A stretch of DNA of 5,214 nt, from contig JAITLH010000080.1 in the NCBI GenBank assembly GCA_031277995.1, forward strand, positions 1-5,214, read 5' to 3'. Source of the stretch: Deltaproteobacteria bacterium (GTDB lineage Bacteria; Desulfobacterota; Desulfarculia; Adiutricales; Adiutricaceae). The translations under genes were made by a program, and so were the position numbers. Position 1 is the stretch's first letter; every line of letters begins with the position of its first letter. This document shows, one piece after another, positions 1 to 4,621 of the stretch. The notes under the pieces were generated by a model that ran no database searches, was not told the DNA's origin, and worked only from the letters and a program-made list of their open reading frames with translations.

Positions 1-204
1 TGTAAAATTGCTCATAACAAATATTTTACGCTAAAATAAACAATGATTTCTATTAAAAGCTAAAGATAACTTAATACTGAATTTTTGTTATTTTAAATGG
101 TTATTATATTTGCTTAGGTCACAAAATTCAAGGGTAAGAATAATTTTTTTGGCTAAGATCGCTGAGAGTTAAATATCAAATTTTTTTAGCCTAGCAAATG
201 CCAT
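1..204. other. A/T-rich spacer without a gene
   Basis: This stretch is strongly A/T-rich with several T runs, for example T7 at 144-150 and T7 at 181-187. No reading frame with coding character is visible on either strand. A 6-bp inverted repeat, GGCTAA at 151-156 and TTAGCC at 186-191, encloses about 29 bases. It could be a weak long-loop hairpin but could equally be chance in such sequence. Several -10-like hexamers occur, none with a well-placed -35, so I do not call a promoter. The promoter of the gene at 266 presumably lies here. Confidence 0.5.
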
Positions 205-233
205 AAAAACAGGCCCCAAGGGGCCTGGCTTTT
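205..233. terminator. Terminator-like hairpin, possibly bidirectional
   Basis: A 7-bp G/C-rich stem (CAGGCCC at 210-216 with GGGCCTG at 221-227) closes on a CAAG tetraloop. It is preceded by A5 (205-209) and followed by GGC and T4 (230-233). Read on the minus strand, the same stem is followed directly by T5, so it may work in both directions. It most simply ends a gene left of the window. It also sits only about 33 bases before the start at 266, with no room for a promoter between, so it would lie in the leader of that gene if transcription starts in the A/T-rich region upstream. In that case it could act as an attenuator. Confidence 0.6.
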
Positions 234-252
234 AGCCCTATCTCCCGAAAAA

Positions 253-257
253 AGGAG
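253..257 (+). promoter_or_regulatory. Shine-Dalgarno site fixing a TTG start
   Basis: AGGAG lies 8 bases before the TTG at 266-268. No ATG or GTG in the frame gives a full signal-anchor segment with such a site, so this ribosome-binding site decides the unusual TTG start. Confidence 0.7.
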
Positions 258-265
258 CCATATTT

Positions 266-1504
266 TTGATCCCCAAGAGAGTTAAAACGCTTATCTTGGC
301 CCCGCTGCTCTTGGCCGTCTTACTGGTCTTGGCCGCGGGGGCCTTCCAGCATTTTTACCGGCGCCAGTTGTGGGATCCCCAGACCATCGCCTTGGTAAAT
401 GGCCGACCTCTCCACATCTCGGCCTTGGAAGAAGTGATTAATATGGGTTATCACCAGCCCTTTGATCTGGAGGACAGCGAAGGCCAGGAGGCCTTGGCCA
501 GGCTTTTGGACAGGCTAATAGACGAAGAATTAATCGAAAGGGCCGCGGAAAACGAAGGGCTCATCGTTGACGATTCCGAGATCGAGGCTTACTTGGCCGG
601 TTACGGGAGTTCCTTTGGGGGAAACGTCGAAAACGATAGGCCTTTGGTGGGCTCCCAGGAGGCCCTGGCCAAGACGGTCAGAAAGAGGCTTCTTTTAGAG
701 CGTTTGAGCGAACTCGTGGCCAAAAGGGAAGGCCGTTACGACAGTTTGGAGTGGCGGATATTTTTCAGAAATTTTTTGGCCAAGTATTCCTTTCGGGCCG
801 TTTACCGGGTAAGGGTTTTGTTGGTCCAGGATTCCGGCGATTCCGAAAGGCTTTTGGCTTCGCTTTTAACCTCCGTCGCTTCCAGACGGTCCCCGGACAC
901 GCTGGATTATTTGGCCGAAAAGTTAAGGGAGGGCGGCTTGGAGGCCAAGGTGGCTGGGCCCATGTCCCTAAACCTCATGTCGCCAGAAACCTTTCGGACC
1001 TTTAAACTGGCTAGCGTTGGCCCGGAGTTTACCAAGGCCAGGGAGCGGCCAAACAAACTCACCGCGCCCATAAAACTCACGGGAAGCCTGGCCGTCTTTG
1101 AGGTTCTGGAAGTCGTAAAGGCCGTCAATCCCGAGGAACTGGCCCGGGCCGCCCAAAACGAATACGAGCGCCAGGTGGGCGAAAGGGCCTTTGCCCTTTG
1201 GCGGGCCAGGCTTAGGGAAAACGCCAAGATCGAAATAAACCCCAACCTAACCCTGGCCGGGGATGGGGGGAAATTAATCGACATGCTAAAACCCAAAGTC
1301 CCCTGGGGCGCTTTGACGCCCTGGGAAGACCCGGCGCCGGCCCCAGGCGATCCCGAAAGCCCGCTAAACTGGCACGATGACCGGACCGGCCAATTCCCGG
1401 CCGAGCCCGGCGACGAACCCATGGATGAGCCCCAAGACGGGTCCGCCTACGGGCTTCCAGACGAAGTCCCTTCGGAGCTCCCAGGCGACGGGGCCTTGGA
1501 TTAA
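266..1504 (+). CDS. SurA/PpiC-like envelope chaperone with a diverged parvulin domain
   Basis: A 412-residue protein resembling the SurA/PpiD/PpiC group of periplasmic folding factors. A basic N-terminus (K4, R5, K7) precedes one hydrophobic segment (about 9-27), a signal anchor or uncleaved signal peptide. The typical SurA N-terminal pattern follows: a VNG strand at 44-46, a helix, then a LLDRLIDEELIERAA-type helix at 80-94 and an acidic start to the next helix (about 102-110). Residues about 178-290 align by pattern with a parvulin domain: YRVRVLLV at 180-187 stands where families have ARHILV, and LAVFEVLEVV stands for the final strand. The usual G-G-DLG/F and HI(I/L) catalytic signatures are not recognisable, so isomerase activity is doubtful and a chaperone role more likely. 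The last 60 residues (353-412) are acidic, proline-rich and probably disordered. The start is TTG with a good ribosome-binding site. The fold is inferred from sequence pattern only. Confidence 0.8.
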   Translation: MIPKRVKTLILAPLLLAVLLVLAAGAFQHFYRRQLWDPQTIALVNGRPLHISALEEVINMGYHQPFDLEDSEGQEALARLLDRLIDEELIERAAENEGLIVDDSEIEAYLAGYGSSFGGNVENDRPLVGSQEALAKTVRKRLLLERLSELVAKREGRYDSLEWRIFFRNFLAKYSFRAVYRVRVLLVQDSGDSERLLASLLTSVASRRSPDTLDYLAEKLREGGLEAKVAGPMSLNLMSPETFRTFKLASVGPEFTKARERPNKLTAPIKLTGSLAVFEVLEVVKAVNPEELARAAQNEYERQVGERAFALWRARLRENAKIEINPNLTLAGDGGKLIDMLKPKVPWGALTPWEDPAPAPGDPESPLNWHDDRTGQFPAEPGDEPMDEPQDGSAYGLPDEVPSELPGDGALD

Positions 1505-1597
1505 TGGTTTATTGGCCAACAATCCAAGACGGCGAGCGAAAACATCCGCGTAAATTTTCCAATTTTGTCTATAATTTGACAGTTTTGGGGAGAGATC

Positions 1598-1626
1598 TTG
1601 AGAAATGTTGGCCGGGCAAGTAAAAT
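1598..1626 (+). promoter_or_regulatory. Candidate sigma70-type promoter for folE2
   Basis: TTGAGA (1598-1603) and TAAAAT (1621-1626) are separated by exactly 17 bases; each hexamer matches the consensus at five of six positions. Transcription would start near 1633 and leave a leader of roughly 280 bases before the ATG at 1911. A second -35-like TTGACA at 1576-1581 has no good partner at 16-18 bases. Prediction by eye only. Confidence 0.45.
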
Positions 1627-1729
1627 AAGCCCATGAAGATAATTTGAACGTTGATTTTGGGCCTCGGCACTCGTTAGCCTCGGTAGATTATGGGCGAACA
1701 TGGTTTGGCCAGAGAGAGTGGTTTTTTTT

Positions 1730-1784
1730 GCCCGAGGGTCTAGGGATTTTTTTGGTTCCTTTCGGGCCAAAGAATTTCGCTTTG
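1730..1784 (+). other. Composite hairpin region in the folE2 leader
   Basis: GCCCGA (1730-1735) pairs with TCGGGC (1762-1767). Inside it AGGGA (1742-1746) pairs with TTCCT (1756-1760), including one G-U pair, around a T7GG loop. Immediately after, CAAAG (1768-1772) pairs with CTTTG (1780-1784) around a 7-base loop. There is no T-tract after the stems, so it is not a standard terminator on the plus strand. It could be a structured mRNA leader. It does not match the folate, preQ1 or other aptamers I know. Confidence 0.3.
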
Positions 1785-1875
1785 ATTGGCTGAGAATAAA
1801 CCTTTTTTTCAGTCGCTTTTTACGGTGGGCGAGCCGTTTGGGCCTTTTGGCCAAGCGCCGCGTCCCATTTCTTCC

Positions 1876-1889
1876 CTGACACGTGTCAG
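1876..1889. promoter_or_regulatory. Perfect 14-bp palindrome, candidate operator
   Basis: CTGACACGTGTCAG is its own reverse complement and lies 21 bases before the ATG at 1911. With no loop it makes a poor RNA hairpin but a good binding site for a dimeric DNA-binding protein. It is about 250 bases downstream of the predicted promoter, which is far for a simple repressor site unless another promoter lies closer. It does not look like a Zur box, the regulator sometimes tied to folE2. Its function is unknown. Confidence 0.35.
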
Positions 1890-1910
1890 AGGTTTCCTTG
1901 GGTTAGTTTT

Positions 1911-2801
1911 ATGAGACCTTTGTCGCCCCCTCCGGAACGGGAAAATTCCTCCGAGCCGGAACGGAAAAACGCTTGTTACAATGGCCTGGACGATGATAAC
2001 GGTTCCATGATTGACGTCCAAAACCAGTTTGACAGCCGTAAGATCAAAATCGATCAAGTGGGGGTCAAAAACATCCGTTACCCCATTAGCGTAAAGGATC
2101 GCGCCGGCGGTTCCCAAAGGACCGTGGCTTCGGTCAATATGTACGTTGAGTTGCCCCATCACCATAAGGGCACCCACATGTCGCGGTTTATCGAAATCCT
2201 CTCCCAGTACCGTCACAGTATCTCCAGTAACACGCTGCCGACCATTTTGTCGGCCATGCGGGCCAGGCTTGACGCGGCCGCCGCCCACTTGGAGCTAAAT
2301 TTCCCATTCTTTATGGAAAAAATGGCCCCGGTCACGAGATCCGTCGGCCTGATGGAATACGGCTGTTCCTTGGCCGGGCATGACACCGGGGAAGAGATGG
2401 ACATTACCGTGGGGGTAAGCGTTCCGGTTACCACCCTATGCCCCTGCTCAAGGGAAATAAGCCGCTACGGGGCCCACAACCAAAGGGGGGAAGTGAAGGT
2501 TACCGTCCGCTACGATCATTTTTTCTGGATGGAGGACTTAATTCGCTTGGTCGAGACCTCGGCCTCGAGCGAGGTCTACTCTTTATTAAAAAGGGCCGAC
2601 GAAAAGATGGTCACCGAAACGGCCTACGATAACCCCAGGTTCGTCGAGGACGTCGTCAGGGAAGTGGCCGTAAAGCTCATGGCCGATCCCAATTACCTTT
2701 GGTTTTCCATCGCGGCCGAAAACTTTGAATCCATCCATAACCATTCGGCTTACGCCTATTTGGAATACACCCGACCCCAAACTCCCCCAAGTTCGGTCTA
2801 A
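1911..2801 (+). CDS. folE2: GTP cyclohydrolase FolE2 (type IB)
   Basis: Converts GTP to 7,8-dihydroneopterin triphosphate and formate in the cytoplasm. This is the first step of folate synthesis, and in many bacteria also feeds queuosine. Family hallmarks are plain: VGVKNIRYPI at 50-59, KGTHMSRFIE at 86-95, the metal/active-site cysteine region CPCSREIS at 177-184, YGAHNQR at 186-192, ETSASSEVYSLLKRADEK at 215-232, NPRFVEDVVRE at 241-251 and the C-terminal ENFESIHNHSAYAY at 270-283. All expected blocks are present, so the enzyme should be active. FolE2 often serves where the zinc-dependent FolE is absent or zinc is scarce. The ATG at 1911 adds 32 low-complexity charged residues not seen in the family; proteins of this family normally begin around MIDVQ, which here is the ATG at 2007. 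Neither start has a good ribosome-binding site. The last codon and stop (GTC TAA) form the first motif of the downstream repeat array. Confidence 0.96.
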   Translation: MRPLSPPPERENSSEPERKNACYNGLDDDNGSMIDVQNQFDSRKIKIDQVGVKNIRYPISVKDRAGGSQRTVASVNMYVELPHHHKGTHMSRFIEILSQYRHSISSNTLPTILSAMRARLDAAAAHLELNFPFFMEKMAPVTRSVGLMEYGCSLAGHDTGEEMDITVGVSVPVTTLCPCSREISRYGAHNQRGEVKVTVRYDHFFWMEDLIRLVETSASSEVYSLLKRADEKMVTETAYDNPRFVEDVVREVAVKLMADPNYLWFSIAAENFESIHNHSAYAYLEYTRPQTPPSSV

Positions 2802-2996
2802 TAAATAAATTTTCGGTTTTGATAAAGGTTTAGTCTAACCATGTTCTGGTTAACTAAAGTTTTGTCTACTAAATTTTTGGTCTAACCATATTTTGGTTAA
2901 CTAAAGTTTTGTCTAATGAATATTCAGTCCAATCATATTTTGGTTAATAAAATTTTTATATAATAAAAGTTTGGTCTAACCAATATTCGGTCTAAT
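2796..2996. repeat. Array of eight GTCTAA-type motifs in a 47-bp tandem repeat
   Basis: GTCTAA-like heptamers start at 2796, 2833, 2864, 2880, 2911, 2927, 2974 and 2990. The spacings are 37, 31, 16, 31, 16, 47 and 16, so from the second copy on they follow 31, 16 or their sum. Unit 1 (2833-2879) and unit 2 (2880-2926) are both 47 bp and match at 40 of 47 positions. Unit 3 (2927-2989) is 63 bp, with about 16 extra A/T bases in the middle. Each unit holds a small inverted repeat: TAACCA with TGGTTA at 2836-2852 and 2883-2899, kept in unit 3 as AATCA with TGGTT (2931-2945) through a G-U pair. The array fills the folE2-murA spacer and its first motif covers the folE2 stop. There are no spacers of the kind CRISPR arrays have. 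A regulatory protein-binding array is possible but unproven. Confidence 0.8.
2959..2964 (+). promoter_or_regulatory. Perfect -10 hexamer, candidate murA promoter
   Basis: TATAAT lies in the extra A/T segment of the third repeat unit, 65 bases before the murA ATG. Transcription would start near 2971 and give a leader of about 60 bases. No good -35 sits 16-18 bases upstream (the region is TATTTT-like), so the promoter would need an activator or be fortuitous in A/T-rich DNA. Confidence 0.4.
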
Positions 2997-3018
2997 CAAG
3001 GCCTTTATTTACTTGTTT

Positions 3019-3023
3019 AAGGA
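3019..3023 (+). promoter_or_regulatory. Ribosome-binding site of murA
   Basis: AAGGA ends 6 bases before the ATG at 3030, a normal spacing. It supports this start, which also gives the usual MurA N-terminus. Confidence 0.75.
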
Positions 3024-3029
3024 ATAAAA

Positions 3030-4316
3030 ATGGATAAACTATTGGTCGAGGGCGGGGCCCCGCTTTCGGGAAGCGTAAAGGTCAGCGGGGCTAAAAACGC
3101 CGCTTTGCCTTTGATGGCGGCGGCCATTTTGGCCGATGGCCCTTTAACTTTGACGAACATTCCCAAGTTGGGCGATTTGCGGACCATGGGGAAACTGCTT
3201 AAGCACATGGGGGGCGAGGTCAACCTATACCCCGAATCCGGGGATGGCTACCTTGAGGAAGGCGTTTTGGACATGTCCCGTTTGGCTAATCCCGAGGCGC
3301 CCCACGAATTGGTAAAAACCATGCGGGCTTCGGCCCTGGTCTTGGGGCCGCTTTTGGCCAGGTTTGGCCAAGCCAAGGTTTCCCTGCCCGGCGGCTGCGC
3401 CATTGGGGTTAGGCCCATTGACATGCATTTGAAGGCCTTGGCGGCCATGGGGGCCGAGTTTGATTTGACCGGCGGCGACGTCGTGGCCAAGGCCCCCAAG
3501 GATGGTTTGGTTGGGGTGGATCTGCGTTTCGATTCGGTCACCGTAACCGGGACGGAAAACGTCATGATGGCCGCGGTCTTGGCCAAAGGCAGGACGGTCA
3601 TTAGAAACGCCGCCAGGGAACCCGAGGTCTCCGACACGGCCCGGGCTTTGGTGGCCATGGGGGCGAAGATTTCCGGGATTGACAGTGACGAACTTATTAT
3701 AGATGGGGTGGATTCTTTAAAAGCCGCGAGCCACTCCATCATGCCTGACCGCGTTGAGGCCGGGACCCTTCTCGCGGCCGTGGCCATGGCCGGGGGGCGG
3801 GCCACCTTAAAGGGGGCGAAGTTAAACGATCTGGCCGTGGTAATGGGTAAGTTTACCGAGGCCGGGGTATTTTTAAGGGCCGAAAACGGCGATCTGACCA
3901 TCGAAGCCCACCGGGGCTTGCTTTCGGCGGTAAACGTCACCACCGGTCCTTATCCGGGTTTTCCCACCGACATGCAGGCCCAGTTTTTGGCCCTGATGTG
4001 CACTTCCAAGGGCACCTCGATTATTACCGAAACCATTTTTGAGAATAGGTTTATGCACGTGGCCGAACTTAAGCGCCTGGGGGCCGACGTGACCCTGGAA
4101 GGCCGAACGGCCGTGGTTAAAGGCGTTGAGCGGCTCTCGGGAGCGCCCATGACCGCCTCGGACTTACGGGCCTCGGCCAGCCTCCTTCTCGCGGCCATGG
4201 CCGCCAAAGGCACCAGCGAAATAAGCCGGGTCTACCACCTCGATCGAGGCTACGATCGCCTGGACGATAAGCTAAATAGCCTCGGGGCCAAGATAAAACG
4301 CGTCAAGGCCAGCTAA
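3030..4316 (+). CDS. murA: UDP-N-acetylglucosamine 1-carboxyvinyltransferase (MurA)
   Basis: Transfers enolpyruvyl from phosphoenolpyruvate to UDP-GlcNAc in the cytoplasm, the first committed step of peptidoglycan synthesis. At 428 residues it is the normal length for the EPSP-synthase-like two-domain fold. Visible hallmarks are the substrate-binding K22-N23 in SGAKNAALP, the flexible active-site loop LPGGCAIGVRPID (119-131) with catalytic C123 (Cys115 in E. coli numbering), D314 in GFPTDMQAQ (general-base position), R380 in DLRASASL and R406 in HLDRGYDRL. C123 is retained rather than replaced by Asp, so fosfomycin sensitivity of the enzyme is expected from family knowledge. The ATG has a good ribosome-binding site. 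The gene stands alone behind a repeat-filled spacer, so it probably has its own promoter. Its last 19 codons and stop are duplicated just downstream with four base differences. Confidence 0.98.
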   Translation: MDKLLVEGGAPLSGSVKVSGAKNAALPLMAAAILADGPLTLTNIPKLGDLRTMGKLLKHMGGEVNLYPESGDGYLEEGVLDMSRLANPEAPHELVKTMRASALVLGPLLARFGQAKVSLPGGCAIGVRPIDMHLKALAAMGAEFDLTGGDVVAKAPKDGLVGVDLRFDSVTVTGTENVMMAAVLAKGRTVIRNAAREPEVSDTARALVAMGAKISGIDSDELIIDGVDSLKAASHSIMPDRVEAGTLLAAVAMAGGRATLKGAKLNDLAVVMGKFTEAGVFLRAENGDLTIEAHRGLLSAVNVTTGPYPGFPTDMQAQFLALMCTSKGTSIITETIFENRFMHVAELKRLGADVTLEGRTAVVKGVERLSGAPMTASDLRASASLLLAAMAAKGTSEISRVYHLDRGYDRLDDKLNSLGAKIKRVKAS

Positions 4317-4383
4317 CCCTCGCCTGGACGATAAGCTAAACGCCCTCGGGGCCAAGATAAAACCCGTCAAGGCCAGCTAACCC
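4256..4383 (+). repeat. Tandem 64-bp duplication of the murA 3' end
   Basis: Positions 4256-4319 (last 19 codons, stop and three bases of murA) are repeated at 4320-4383 with 60 of 64 bases identical. The copies abut exactly. Copy 2 begins 64 bp later, so it is one base out of frame with murA and lies after its stop. It is therefore a non-translated fossil unless expressed separately. In its own frame copy 2 keeps 19 sense codons and TAA. Its changes are AAT to AAC (silent), AGC to GCC (Ser to Ala) and CGC to CCC (Arg to Pro). Copy 2 has no start codon or other part of the enzyme. Confidence 0.92.
4320..4382 (+). pseudogene. Detached murA tail fragment
   Basis: This is the second copy of the duplicated segment, holding codons equivalent to murA R-L-D-D-K to the final Ser and stop. 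It reads RLDDKLNALGAKIKPVKAS and has no start or upstream coding sequence. It may be a slippage duplicate that has drifted, or the relic of a second murA-like sequence lost by recombination. It is listed separately because it could be mistaken for a gene end. Confidence 0.5.
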
Positions 4384-4412
4384 CTCCCCAACCCCCGCTC
4401 CAAAGAAAACGA

Positions 4413-4433
4413 AAGGGGGGCCTCGCCCCCCTT
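4413..4433 (-). terminator. Strong G/C hairpin, likely terminator of the minus-strand gene
   Basis: GGGGGGC (4415-4421) pairs with GCCCCCC (4425-4431) around a CTC loop, extended by two A-T pairs at 4413-4414 and 4432-4433. Read on the minus strand it is followed by a T-rich tract (T-CG-TTTTC-TTT down to about 4402), the usual terminator layout. On the plus strand only TT follows, so it is a poorer terminator for murA, although it lies about 97 bases after its stop and may serve both convergent genes. Confidence 0.55.
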
Positions 4434-4566
4434 CCGGCCAAATCACGACCTCCAGCCCTTCCCAAAACGGCCCCGCCAAGGGGTCTAGAAGCCTCCCAGA
4501 GGCCTTCACGGTTCTCATTCGTACTTTTATGTAGGGTCGCCCGCCCTGGGGCACCTAGGGCCCTTT

Positions 4567-4589
4567 ATGGCCGTTTGGCGATCGGCCAT
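4567..4589. other. Inverted repeat downstream of the lipoprotein gene
   Basis: ATGGCCG (4567-4573) and CGGCCAT (4583-4589) form a perfect 7-bp stem with a 9-base loop. It lies 32 bases beyond the stop of the minus-strand gene. Neither strand has a T-tract after it. It could protect an mRNA 3' end or support factor-dependent termination; GGCC is so common here that chance is also possible. Confidence 0.35.
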
Positions 4590-4621
4590 CTATTATGATC
4601 ATGGTTTTTCGGCCAAGGGGC

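Larger units (their letters stand above)
1505..1910. other. 406-bp spacer upstream of folE2, no gene seen
   Basis: No convincing gene lies here. A basic 117-codon frame on the minus strand (1501-1854) has no family resemblance and is rejected. The spacer holds a sigma70-like promoter (1598-1626), T runs at 1722-1729 and 1747-1753, a composite hairpin region (1730-1784) and a perfect palindrome (1876-1889). A repeated GCCTCGG heptamer occurs at 1661-1667 and 1677-1683. I see no U-tract terminator for the upstream gene. Confidence 0.55.
4384..4621. other. Convergent spacer between murA and the lipoprotein gene, no gene seen
   Basis: This G/C-rich stretch lies between two convergent genes. It contains the hairpins at 4413-4433 and 4567-4589, a smaller GCCTC/GAGGC stem near 4482-4505, and a TGATCA-centred 8-bp palindrome at 4595-4602. 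A 72-codon minus-strand frame (4336-4554) runs across it and into the duplicated murA tail; it has no recognisable protein features and is rejected. Confidence 0.5.

Noticed and set aside
907..1422. 171-codon minus-strand frame within the SurA-like gene
   Set aside because: It is a shadow frame, rich in Ser, Pro and Gly, opposite a gene with a good ribosome-binding site and a signal anchor.
1576..1604. Second promoter using TTGACA at 1576
   Set aside because: The -35 is perfect, but the hexamers 16-18 bases on (for example TGAGAA) are poor -10 elements; the overlapping pair at 1598-1626 is better.
1501..1854. 117-codon minus-strand frame with many Lys and Arg residues
   Set aside because: It has no family resemblance or domain pattern, it overlaps the predicted folE2 promoter and hairpins, and its composition follows from reading T-rich DNA backwards.
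1886..1911. preQ1 riboswitch before folE2
   Set aside because: AGAGGTT resembles part of the aptamer, but the C-rich partner and A-rich tail are missing.
1809..2288. 159-codon minus-strand frame overlapping folE2
   Set aside because: It lies largely antisense to clearly conserved FolE2 codons and has no recognisable protein features.
2796..2996. CRISPR array
   Set aside because: The repeats are degenerate and contiguous, without unique spacers of constant length, and no cas gene is nearby.
2802..3029. Replication origin or iterons
   Set aside because: The A/T-rich tandem repeats prompted the idea, but I saw no DnaA box and no replication gene; folE2 and murA are not origin markers.
3248..3943. 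231-codon minus-strand frame within murA
   Set aside because: It is a shadow of murA produced by the GCC/GGC-rich codon use; the plus strand encodes unmistakable MurA motifs over the same bases.
4336..4554. 72-codon minus-strand frame in the convergent spacer
   Set aside because: It runs through the terminator-like hairpin and into the duplicated murA tail, and its product has no recognisable features.
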